A DNA stretch of 6,821 bases from an uncultured Clostridia bacterium. GTDB lineage: Bacteria; Bacillota; Clostridia; Christensenellales; UBA1242. Position 1 is the stretch's first letter. The number at the start of each line of letters is the position of its first letter. Both the position numbers and the translations under genes were made by a program. Of this stretch, positions 1-5,476 are shown piece by piece. Below the pieces are notes generated by a model, which was given only the letters and a program-made list of their open reading frames with translations, did not search any database and was not told the DNA's origin. The stretch spans positions 1 to 6,821 of the forward strand of contig CALDPW010000103.1 of NCBI GenBank assembly GCA_937911885.1. The letters are read 5' to 3'.

Positions 1-1
1 A

Positions 2-244
2 AGAGACAAAAATGGTAATATTATAGTTGAAAATTTCTTTGCTAAAGCACCATATATTGACTTGTTTGTCTATTCTGAGATTGGCAATTACCGCTATAAA
101 CATATCATTAAATTGATGGATTACTTAATGGATGAATGTAAATATAATGGTATTTACATGGATCAATTTGCTGCTGGTGGTGCCGCTTGGAATCGAGTTG
201 ATAGAAAGAGATATGATAGTGATGTCAGGGTCGGCTTTTACTGA
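2..244 (+). CDS. C-terminal or internal fragment of an unrecognised protein, possibly glycosidase-like (partial)
   Basis: An open frame enters from the left edge (first full codon at 2) and runs 80 codons to a TGA at 242-244. It is the only plus-strand frame here that looks like real protein, with balanced composition and alternating hydrophobic and polar segments. Residues about 50-56 read NGIYMDQ, preceded by an amphipathic helix (KHIIKLMDYLMDECK). A helix followed by a strand ending in an acidic residue resembles the Y/DG-I/L-Y-x-D-Q strand of TIM-barrel glycoside hydrolases, but the match is short and I do not recognise a family. The frame probably does not end naturally: its last few codons lie at the point where the opposite strand stops resembling dtd (about 244), so the TGA is probably a product of that junction. 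It has no visible start, and orientation is opposite to every other gene in the window. A chance open frame cannot be fully excluded. Confidence 0.35.
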   Translation, partial: RDKNGNIIVENFFAKAPYIDLFVYSEIGNYRYKHIIKLMDYLMDECKYNGIYMDQFAAGGAAWNRVDRKRYDSDVRVGFY

Positions 245-316
245 GTCAATGCTACCAGTGATTTTATTATCAACAACACATTTTGCATCTTTAGCAATTT
301 GAACTATAACTCTCAT
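242..316 (-). pseudogene. dtd: 5' fragment of D-aminoacyl-tRNA deacylase (dtd), truncated by a junction
   Basis: From the ATG at 316-314 the minus strand encodes MRVIVQIAKDAKCVVDNKIT followed by GSI. This matches the conserved DTD N-terminus (family pattern M-R/K-x-V-V-Q-R-V-x-x-A-x-V-x-V-D-G-x-x-x-G-x-I). A good ribosome binding site, GAGAGGG at 330-324, sits 7 nt upstream. The ATG overlaps the TGA of the preceding RelA-like fragment as ATGA, and relA-dtd adjacency is common in Firmicutes. After about residue 23-24 the expected G-L-L-V-L-V-G-V strand is absent; the frame continues to 125 as sequence antiparallel to the plus-strand open frame and no longer resembles DTD. The intact enzyme (about 150 residues) removes D-amino acids from mischarged tRNA. 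Only about 16% of it is present, with neither its GP (Gly-cisPro) nor its SQFTL-type motif, so this copy cannot be functional. It is either a broken gene or one side of a chimeric join. Confidence 0.6.
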
Positions 317-483
317 CGCATAACCCTCTCAACTTTTTCTACAAATTGATTCTTTTCAAGTGCTAAAACCATTTTATTTAATTGTTCAACACCCGTAACA
401 TAACAATTAACTTCATATGTTACTTTATCTATCAACTCTTTTGAATAATAGATTTTTTTATCTCCGATTTGGCAATTACACAT
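313..483 (-). pseudogene. relA: 3' fragment of a RelA/SpoT-type (p)ppGpp synthetase, C-terminal ACT domain
   Basis: A minus-strand frame open from 483 ends at the TGA 315-313. Its last ~40 codons include TYEVNCYVTGVEQLNKMVLA and end in FVEKVERVMR. This has the shape of the terminal ACT domain of Rel proteins: a strand, a helix of the type x-x-L-x-K-h-h-x-x-L, then a closing strand V-x-x-V-x-R. The ATGA overlap with dtd fits the usual relA-dtd order. The first codons of the open frame (from 483 to about 440) are simply the GlmU-like gene read in another frame, so true homology probably begins near 445-430. The synthetase and hydrolase domains (roughly 700 residues) are absent. There is no ribosome binding site at the ATG at 483, so a free-standing 56-residue protein is unlikely. 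Assignment rests on a short motif and context; another small ACT-domain protein remains possible. Confidence 0.5.
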
Positions 484-1133
484 TCATCACCAATAACACA
501 ACTTTCAATAGTATTGCCATCCTTAATAACGGCATTTTTACCTATTTTTGTATTTCCCGTTATTATGTTAAATGGATAAATTTGAGTTCCAGCATCAATT
601 TCCACAAAGTAGTGAACCACGGTTGACAAAACATCAACAAATTTCACACCATTGTTTACATGTTTTTGAATGATTCTATTTTTTAAAATTTGATATGCAA
701 CGTTAAATGCTTCACTGCTATCCACTTTTAAAAACTCGTTATCAATTCCATTAAACACAATTGGTTCTTTAAACGATTTTGTTTGCTTTATGTAATTTGT
801 TTTAAAAACATATCCAAAAGGCAGTTTTACCAAGTCTAAATTTTTATATACCAAATAATCAATATAAAAACTTATGTTATTTTCTGTTATTAGTGGATTA
901 AATGCATGTAAAACCACGGTGATATCGCTGTTATCCAGGTTTTTAATTATTTGTTCTTCGTGGTTATTATTGCTTGAAATAAATTGTTTGTTAAAATTTA
1001 TTGTTGCTACATTTAACCACCCATTTAAATCCAACCCTAACAAATCAGTTTTGCTATCAGCCTCAAATATTAAAATTTTAACAGAAAAGTTAGATACATT
1101 TATCTTTTGCGCACTTTCACACAATTCAATCAT
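432..1133 (-). CDS. GlmU-like protein: degenerate nucleotidyltransferase half plus start of left-handed beta-helix, probably 3'-truncated
   Basis: This 233-residue protein aligns by eye with the middle of GlmU, the bifunctional GlcNAc-1-P uridyltransferase/GlcN-1-P acetyltransferase of peptidoglycan precursor synthesis. Residues 142-166 (AYQILKNRIIQKHVNNGVKF) match the linker helix. From about 172 there are hexapeptide repeats of the left-handed beta-helix (TQIYPF, NIITGN, TKIGKN, AVIKDG, VIGDEC, VIAKSE). The N-terminal half lacks the L-x-A-G-x-G-T-R-M nucleotide loop, and where GlmU has Y-G-D-V-P-L this protein reads HAFNPL (residues 76-81), so the metal-binding Asp is missing. The start is well supported: GGGGA at 1144-1140 lies 6 nt before the ATG. 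Intact GlmU is about 450 residues, with the helix running to the end; here it stops after about ten rungs exactly where RelA-like coding begins in another frame. The gene follows tadA after 38 nt and is probably cotranscribed. Uridyltransferase activity is unlikely; the truncated helix also lacks the acetyltransferase site. Confidence 0.65.
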   Translation of the reverse strand: MIELCESAQKINVSNFSVKILIFEADSKTDLLGLDLNGWLNVATINFNKQFISSNNNHEEQIIKNLDNSDITVVLHAFNPLITENNISFYIDYLVYKNLDLVKLPFGYVFKTNYIKQTKSFKEPIVFNGIDNEFLKVDSSEAFNVAYQILKNRIIQKHVNNGVKFVDVLSTVVHYFVEIDAGTQIYPFNIITGNTKIGKNAVIKDGNTIESCVIGDECVIAKSEIKKSIIQKS

Positions 1134-1137
1134 ACTA

Positions 1138-1144
1138 CTTCCCC
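1138..1144 (-). promoter_or_regulatory. Ribosome binding site of the GlmU-like gene
   Basis: GGGGAAG on the minus strand, 4-6 nt before the ATG at 1133 depending on the register. It matters because it shows that the short N-terminus, which lacks the nucleotide-binding loop, is a genuine translation start and not an internal methionine. Confidence 0.6.
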
Positions 1145-1171
1145 AAATATTGTTTATAATTAATATGATGA

Positions 1172-1612
1172 TTAACTTTTTTTATTGCGTAATTGTTTAA
1201 AAAAGTTAGAAATTATTGTTGAACATTCTGGTATTGTTTTAATATATTCTACTTCACATTTGTGGTTAAATTGGTTTTCGGTTAGCAAACCTTGTGCTCC
1301 AAATCGGTTATCTAGTGCACCAAAATAAACTTTTTTTATTCTTGCACTCAAAATTGCCCCCACACACATAATACAAGGTTCAAGGGTAACATAAAGCTCG
1401 CAATCGTCCAATCTAAAATTTTTTACTTTTTTGCACGCTTTGTTTATTGCAATAACTTCGGCATGCAATAAAGCGTTTTGTTTTTTTTCTTTTTTATTGT
1501 GTGCTTTTGCAATTATTTTTCCATTTTTAACAATAACACACCCAACCGGAATATCTCCGTGTTTTATCGCTTTTTTAGCCTCGTTTAACGCTTGTAATAA
1601 AAAATATTCCAT
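1172..1612 (-). CDS. tadA: tRNA-specific adenosine deaminase TadA
   Basis: TadA deaminates adenosine-34 to inosine in the anticodon of tRNA-Arg(ACG), letting one tRNA read several CGN codons; it acts in the cytosol as a homodimer. The 146-residue product has the cytidine/deoxycytidylate deaminase fold. LLHAEVIAI supplies zinc ligand His50 and proton-shuttling Glu52, and LEPCIMCVGA supplies zinc ligands Cys80 and Cys83. The segment GALDNRFGAQGLL matches the D-x-x-x-G-A-x-G loop typical of TadA rather than of cytidine or guanine deaminases. Length is normal for the family. I chose the ATG at 1612: it gives the usual short N-terminus (MEYFLLQALNEAKKA) and has GTGAG at 1623-1619, 6 nt upstream. 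An ATG at 1639 would add nine residues but overlaps rlmH and has no ribosome binding site. The gene starts 7 nt after the rlmH stop, so the two are almost certainly cotranscribed. Confidence 0.93.
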   Translation of the reverse strand: MEYFLLQALNEAKKAIKHGDIPVGCVIVKNGKIIAKAHNKKEKKQNALLHAEVIAINKACKKVKNFRLDDCELYVTLEPCIMCVGAILSARIKKVYFGALDNRFGAQGLLTENQFNHKCEVEYIKTIPECSTIISNFFKQLRNKKS

Positions 1613-1619
1613 AGGCTTC

Positions 1620-2087
1620 TCACTTATGATATGTAACATTGTTATTAATTGTTTGAGCTCTATAAATTTGTTCTAACAACACAACCCTAAACAATTGATG
1701 TGGCAACGTAAAATCCGAAAAACTTAATCGCAAGTTTGCCTTGTTTTTTATTTCTTGCCAAACACCATAACTGCCACCAATAACAAAAGTTATATCCGAA
1801 AAGTTTTGTTCACTTGCTTTTAATTTTTTTGCAAAATCCACCGAGTTAAGTTTGTTTCCTTCAATATCGCAAACCACAACATAACCTTTTAGATTTTCGT
1901 TAATACGAATTCCTTCGGTTTTTATTACATTTAATATGTCTGCATTAGAAAAATTGGCAGGCAATTTTTCTTCTTTAACCTCGGTTATAGAAATTTTATT
2001 AAACCTGCCAATTCTTTTAACATATTCATTTATTGCACTTTTATAAAAATCTTCCTTTATTTGACCAACACAAACAATATTAATCAT
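1620..2087 (-). CDS. rlmH: 23S rRNA (pseudouridine1915-N3)-methyltransferase RlmH
   Basis: RlmH is a SPOUT-class methyltransferase that transfers a methyl group from S-adenosylmethionine to N3 of pseudouridine 1915 in helix 69 of 23S rRNA on the assembled 70S ribosome. The 155-residue product has the family's standard length. It starts MINIVCVGQIKEDFYK, has the SAM-binding knot loop ITFVIGGSYG at residues 99-108, then SDFTLPHQLFRVVLLEQIYR (124-143) and the invariant C-terminal YHK. The ATG at 2087 was chosen over an upstream TTG at 2099 because it matches the family N-terminus. It overlaps the upstream protease stop as ATGA, with GGGGGTT just before it, implying translational coupling. In Bacillus, rlmH also lies near walJ and htrC, so the position supports vertical inheritance. 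The gene looks intact. Confidence 0.95.
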   Translation of the reverse strand: MINIVCVGQIKEDFYKSAINEYVKRIGRFNKISITEVKEEKLPANFSNADILNVIKTEGIRINENLKGYVVVCDIEGNKLNSVDFAKKLKASEQNFSDITFVIGGSYGVWQEIKNKANLRLSFSDFTLPHQLFRVVLLEQIYRAQTINNNVTYHK

Positions 2088-3223
2088 AACAACCCCCAAA
2101 TGAAGGTAAACAGAGTAACCAATCCTCCCAAAACATAGGATGAAAACAAAAATAAGTTATCATAATTTTTTGGCGTTATAATGTCGGTTTGTTTTGGCAA
2201 TACAACATCAATTGGGCTTTCCATTTCCTCAAAATTTAAATTTAGAGTTGTTTGATTTTCAAGCATGTCTTGCAACATTTTGTTTGTTTCTAACACAATT
2301 GGCGAATTGCTAACTGCTTTTTCATCTCTTGTATACATGCTATCAATAACTTTTTTTACTTTGTTTAGTGTTGTAATTTTATATAATCTAGCAATTAACC
2401 AAATTAACAACAACACAATAAACATTAAACTTGTAAAACACATAAAGAATGTTAATAATGCATTTCCACTTTGTAAAAATATGTTAATTCCGTTGTAAAA
2501 ATTTTTACCAAACCATCCATAAGTTTCTGCCGCAGCAAGATATATGCTAACAAAGTTGTTTACAAAGTGAATAATAATTGCTGGATAAATACTTTTTGCA
2601 ACAATTGTTATTAACGCCATTAGCATTCCTAAAATAAATGCATAGAAAAATTGATTTACATTAAAGTGAACCAAACCAAATAACAACGAACTTATAACAA
2701 TTGCTTTTTTTGATCCTATTTTATAAATTCCACGAAGCAAAATGCCTCTGTGTAAAAATTCTTCACAAATAGCTGGAAGCAATGCTACCGAAATTACTTG
2801 CACAATAAAACTTAACCAATCCGGGAATAATGGACTTTCGTTAACAGCTGTTCCTGTTATTGGTTGAGAATAACCAAACATTCCCAACACTCCATTAAAC
2901 ACTGTGGAAACTGCAATGTTAACAAAAAATGCTAAAAATCCCAAACACAAGCTAATTAACACTGCTTGAAAACTAATTTTTTTAAATTTTAAATTTGCAA
3001 ATGTTTGCTTTATGCCACCATTTTTGCGATTAACCATTGTGTATAGAGTTAATGGCAACAAAAACATTAACCCCACCTGAATTAACAGTGTATAAATAAT
3101 ATCAACCATTTCGGAATGCATTTGAGCAGGAATGTTAAACGCTGATAATATTCGCAACACACAAAATAGGGCCATGCTAACAAAATATATTAAATAAATT
3201 TTAAAAATACTTGGTCTGTCCAT
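2084..3223 (-). CDS. CPBP-family intramembrane metalloprotease (CAAX protease/Abi), second of a tandem pair
   Basis: This polytopic membrane protein of 379 residues has the three CPBP motifs: CEEFLHR (Glu154, Glu155, Arg159), FGLVH (ending His186) and HFVNN (His219 to Asn223). In characterised relatives (Rce1) the glutamates and histidines form the active site. Hydrophobic stretches lie at about 9-30, 40-62, 85-110, 137-152, 172-186, 190-228 and 254-280. A polar tail of about 70 residues follows, then a final hydrophobic helix (356-379). Substrate is unknown: bacterial members range from bacteriocin processing or immunity to uncharacterised housekeeping roles, and no peptide precursor is visible nearby. 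I chose the ATG at 3223, with GGAG 5 nt upstream, over the TTG one codon earlier. It follows its paralogue by 12 nt and overlaps rlmH by 4 nt. The shared layout, including the C-terminal anchor, suggests tandem duplication and divergence. Confidence 0.85.
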   Translation of the reverse strand: MDRPSIFKIYLIYFVSMALFCVLRILSAFNIPAQMHSEMVDIIYTLLIQVGLMFLLPLTLYTMVNRKNGGIKQTFANLKFKKISFQAVLISLCLGFLAFFVNIAVSTVFNGVLGMFGYSQPITGTAVNESPLFPDWLSFIVQVISVALLPAICEEFLHRGILLRGIYKIGSKKAIVISSLLFGLVHFNVNQFFYAFILGMLMALITIVAKSIYPAIIIHFVNNFVSIYLAAAETYGWFGKNFYNGINIFLQSGNALLTFFMCFTSLMFIVLLLIWLIARLYKITTLNKVKKVIDSMYTRDEKAVSNSPIVLETNKMLQDMLENQTTLNLNFEEMESPIDVVLPKQTDIITPKNYDNLFLFSSYVLGGLVTLFTFIWGLL

Positions 3224-3228
3224 CAATT

Positions 3229-3232
3229 CTCC
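3229..3232 (-). promoter_or_regulatory. Ribosome binding site deciding the start of the second CPBP protease
   Basis: GGAG lies in the 12-nt gap between the two protease genes, 5 nt before the ATG at 3223. The spacing favours that ATG; the adjacent upstream TTG would leave only 2 nt. Confidence 0.6.
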
Positions 3233-3235
3233 ATT

Positions 3236-4321
3236 TTACCAAAATGAAATAAAGGTGTTTGAAACCCAAATAACAACTCCTAAAACAAAACCAAAAACAA
3301 GCCAAACTGTTTCGTTGGATGTTAATTGTTTTGTTTTGTTTTGTAAAGGTTGAACATTTTGTTCTGCAATTTGATTTTCTGTTGACAATTCGGTGTTTTG
3401 ATTTTCAACACCTTCATCTTTATTACCAAACTTTTTGTTAATATAGTTAATTAAAAACATTAAACCAACAATAATTGCAGCTGCCAAAATAAATAACAAA
3501 ATAGGATAAATATAATCCCAAGCTGAACTATAAGATACAGTTTCTTTGTTAACATCAACATTTGTAAGTGTGTAAATAAATGAAATTGTAACCACAATTG
3601 CATTATTAACAAAGTGTAATAAAATTGAATACGAAACACTGCCACAATAATATGCAACATAACCTAATGCAAGCCCCAAAATAAATTGGAATGCTGTTTG
3701 TTGCAAACTTCCGTGCAACAATGTGAACATTGCTGACGACATAATTATAGCAATATGAGGATTAAATTTGGTCATTAAACCTTTTTGAATTAATCCTCTA
3801 AACATAATTTCTTCACAAACAGCAGGAACAACTGCCATTGCAATTAATCCAACAACATACTTAACTCCATTATCCATAACATATGGCAATGAATTATCTG
3901 GATTGTATCCTAAAAACGAATATAAGTGATCAAACATTGAAATTAGTGGTGATACCAAAAATACAGCAACAACACCAATTGCAACAACAATGATTACTTT
4001 TTTATAATCTAATTTAGAAATAAAACCTGCCGATTTAATTGGATCATAAGCACAAACTCGACAATAGATTAAGTAAATAAACAAGAAGATTAATGGTGTG
4101 TATATTAACGAAATAATTAATGCTGCATCTGTTTTGCTAAATGTTTCATAATTAGAACCCGATAATCTTGCAAAAAACGCATACAACAAAACCAAAACTA
4201 ATGCTGCCACCATTGGTAGTATTAAACTTAACACAAAATTAATGCCACTATCGGTAACATTAAAACAAGTTTTTTTGCATTGTGACTTAATATCTAAACT
4301 ATTATTTTTATTATTTTTCAT
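3236..4321 (-). CDS. CPBP-family intramembrane metalloprotease (CAAX protease/Abi), first of a tandem pair
   Basis: A 361-residue membrane protein with all CPBP motifs: CEEIMFR (Glu170, Glu171, Arg175), FTLLH (His203) and HFVNN (His236 to Asn240). Hydrophobic segments are at about 28-51, 65-87, 108-128, 155-168, 188-203, 206-225, 230-252 and 269-293. Then comes an Asn/Gln/Glu-rich linker (300-337) and a last helix (338-359), the same plan as the following paralogue. The N-terminus is a 25-residue polar, probably cytosolic segment containing CKKTC (15-19). The ATG at 4321 is preceded by only a weak GGAT. A promoter with a perfect TATAAT lies 25 nt upstream, and an upstream terminator separates the gene from htrA, so this is the probable first gene of the CPBP-CPBP-rlmH-tadA-glmU-like unit. 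Catalytic residues are intact; substrate and physiological role cannot be read from the sequence. Confidence 0.85.
   Translation of the reverse strand: MKNNKNNSLDIKSQCKKTCFNVTDSGINFVLSLILPMVAALVLVLLYAFFARLSGSNYETFSKTDAALIISLIYTPLIFLFIYLIYCRVCAYDPIKSAGFISKLDYKKVIIVVAIGVVAVFLVSPLISMFDHLYSFLGYNPDNSLPYVMDNGVKYVVGLIAMAVVPAVCEEIMFRGLIQKGLMTKFNPHIAIIMSSAMFTLLHGSLQQTAFQFILGLALGYVAYYCGSVSYSILLHFVNNAIVVTISFIYTLTNVDVNKETVSYSSAWDYIYPILLFILAAAIIVGLMFLINYINKKFGNKDEGVENQNTELSTENQIAEQNVQPLQNKTKQLTSNETVWLVFGFVLGVVIWVSNTFISFW
3329..3343. repeat. Short (TTTTG)x3 tandem repeat inside a coding region
   Basis: Three perfect copies of TTTTG, preceded by a partial copy (TTG), lie in the polar linker of the first CPBP protease (residues QNKTKQ). 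The unit is 5 bp, so gain or loss of one copy would shift the frame and remove the last membrane helix. The tract is short and may simply reflect AAA/CAA/AAC codon use. Confidence 0.4.
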
Positions 4322-4345
4322 ATCGCAAATCCATTTTTAGTAAAT

Positions 4346-4374
4346 ATTATACGATTTAAGTATATATTATTTAA
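4346..4374 (-). promoter_or_regulatory. Probable sigma-A-type promoter for the CPBP-rlmH-tadA cluster
   Basis: A perfect TATAAT lies at 4351-4346 on the minus strand, with a weak -35 (TTAAAT at 4374-4369) 17 nt upstream. Transcription would begin near 4339, giving a leader of under 20 nt before the ATG at 4321. It sits in the 118-nt intergenic gap just downstream of the htrA terminator, where a new promoter is needed. The region is very AT-rich, so chance matches are easy. Confidence 0.45.
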
Positions 4375-4420
4375 TAATAATAAGCAATAAAAGATTAGAA
4401 TTTTATGTAATTAAAAAACT

Positions 4421-4444
4421 AAAAAAAGTAGCAAATTTGCTACT
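4421..4444 (-). terminator. Intrinsic terminator of htrA, overlapping its stop codon
   Basis: AGTAGCAAATTTGCTACT (4444-4427) is a perfect 18-bp palindrome and is followed on the minus strand by six more T residues (4426-4421). The practical hairpin is a 6-7 bp stem with a 4-6 nt loop. The htrA TAG stop (4442-4440) lies within the first arm, so terminating ribosomes would compete with hairpin folding. Confidence 0.75.
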
Positions 4445-5420
4445 CAATTTTTACTAATGCTCTTGTTTTTATTCCATTTCTATCTAATTCTAGCACAACA
4501 TAATCACCCAAATTATATTTGTTTAATTCATAAATAAAATCCACACTATTTTTAACTTTGTTACCATTTACACAAGTTATAATATCACCCTTCAAAATTT
4601 TAGCATTAAAACACGATGAATTTTTCATAACATCTTTTACAAAAAAACCAACATTAGCTATATTTTCAATGTTTGCATCATAACCAAAAACTCCAATTTT
4701 AGGTTGTGTTATTTTGGTGTTTTCAACTTTTGCAATAACGCTTTGAACATTTTTTATTGGAATGGCAAAACCCAGCCCCTCGGCTTGCGAAATTTTTAAT
4801 GTGTTTATTCCAACAACTTCACCACAACTGTTTATAAGAGGGCCACCCGAATTGCCTGAATTTATGGCAGCATCGTGCTGTATCAAATTGTGCATAACAC
4901 CTATACCATTTGATAATGAAATTTGTAATGTTCGATTAAGTGCACTAATTATTCCTTTGGTAAAAGTTTGATTAAATGTTAGCGAAATGGGACTACCAAC
5001 CGAAATAACATCTTGCCCCACAACCAAATTATCACTATTACCCATTGGCAAAAATGGAATAGCCTTATCTGCTTTTAATATGGCAACATCCAAATTGCTA
5101 TCAAAATACAATAAAATAGCATTAGCATTTTCACCATTGTGCAAATGTAATTTTATTGAACCATTATTTGAAACAACATGATAATTGGTTAAAACATAAC
5201 CTCCACTTTTTACACACACACCACTACCCAAACTAGAAGCAGTTTTTGATGTGCTTTCAATTGCAACAATTGCAGGGGCAACATTTGAAATAAGCTGACT
5301 TGTTTCGGCATTGGCAGATATTCTAGCAATTTCTCTGCTTTCAACAACCTTAAAATATTTGTCATTTGAGCATCCACAACAAAATAAAGCCAACACCAAA
5401 ATTAATATTTTTAATTTCAT
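4440..5420 (-). CDS. HtrA/DegP-like S1C serine protease with one PDZ domain, probable lipoprotein
   Basis: HtrA proteases degrade misfolded envelope proteins and are induced by cell-wall or secretion stress. The 326-residue product has a trypsin fold with all three catalytic residues: His81 (TNYHVV), Asp111 (NLDVAILK) and Ser191 in GNSGGPL. Residues about 240-326 form a single PDZ domain for peptide binding, with GFFV near its start and LKGDIITCVNGNKV in the middle. The N-terminus is a hydrophobic signal (KLKILILVLALF) ending CCGC-S, so Cys17 may be lipidated; the -3 and -2 positions are both Cys, atypical for a lipobox, and a plain membrane anchor is possible. It is shorter than most Firmicute HtrA proteins because the N-terminal linker is only about 25 residues. 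The start ATG has GAGG 4 nt upstream. The gene follows walJ, as htrC does in Bacillus, but a terminator lies between them and I see no clear dedicated promoter. Confidence 0.9.
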   Translation of the reverse strand: MKLKILILVLALFCCGCSNDKYFKVVESREIARISANAETSQLISNVAPAIVAIESTSKTASSLGSGVCVKSGGYVLTNYHVVSNNGSIKLHLHNGENANAILLYFDSNLDVAILKADKAIPFLPMGNSDNLVVGQDVISVGSPISLTFNQTFTKGIISALNRTLQISLSNGIGVMHNLIQHDAAINSGNSGGPLINSCGEVVGINTLKISQAEGLGFAIPIKNVQSVIAKVENTKITQPKIGVFGYDANIENIANVGFFVKDVMKNSSCFNAKILKGDIITCVNGNKVKNSVDFIYELNKYNLGDYVVLELDRNGIKTRALVKIE

Positions 5421-5430
5421 AAAACCTCAC

Positions 5431-5455
5431 AAAAAAACAACCTAATTTTAGGTTG
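5431..5455 (-). terminator. Intrinsic terminator between walJ and htrA
   Basis: On the minus strand CAACCTAA-AA-TTAGGTTG (5455-5438) is followed by seven T residues (5437-5431). The 8-bp stem begins 21 nt after the walJ stop. The T-tract ends immediately beside the htrA ribosome binding site (GTGAGG, 5430-5425), leaving no room for a downstream htrA promoter. Confidence 0.8.
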
Positions 5456-5476
5456 CTTAATTTGTTTGTTATTATG

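Noticed and set aside
125..241. Continuation of the dtd frame beyond the junction
   Set aside because: It has no resemblance to DTD and is the antisense of the plus-strand fragment; it is open by chance.
417..626. Plus-strand open frame rich in Asn, Phe and Tyr
   Set aside because: Antisense shadow of the beta-helix coding region; composition is typical of reversed AT-rich codons.
874..1200. Plus-strand open frame of 108 codons
   Set aside because: It lies antisense to the GlmU-like gene and the end of tadA, has low-complexity composition and no ribosome binding site; the minus-strand genes explain the region.
1613..1639. Upstream ATG start for tadA at 1639
   Set aside because: No ribosome binding site, overlaps rlmH by 20 nt and adds residues not expected at the TadA N-terminus.
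1431..1676. Plus-strand open frame with many Phe and Cys codons
   Set aside because: Antisense shadow of tadA and the end of rlmH, both of which carry full catalytic motifs.
2088..2099. Upstream TTG start for rlmH at 2099
   Set aside because: Adds four residues outside the family N-terminus; the ATG at 2087 has the ATGA overlap and the G-rich leader.
2265..2498. Plus-strand open frame of 77 codons
   Set aside because: Antisense to the C-terminal part of the second CPBP protease; no ribosome binding site or motif.
3460..3660. Second minus-strand open frame of 66 codons, hydrophobic
   Set aside because: Lies wholly within the first CPBP protease in another frame; hydrophobicity is inherited from the T-rich membrane-coding sequence.
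4762..5181. Two plus-strand open frames of 64-69 codons
   Set aside because: Both are antisense to the HtrA catalytic domain, which has an intact His-Asp-Ser triad.
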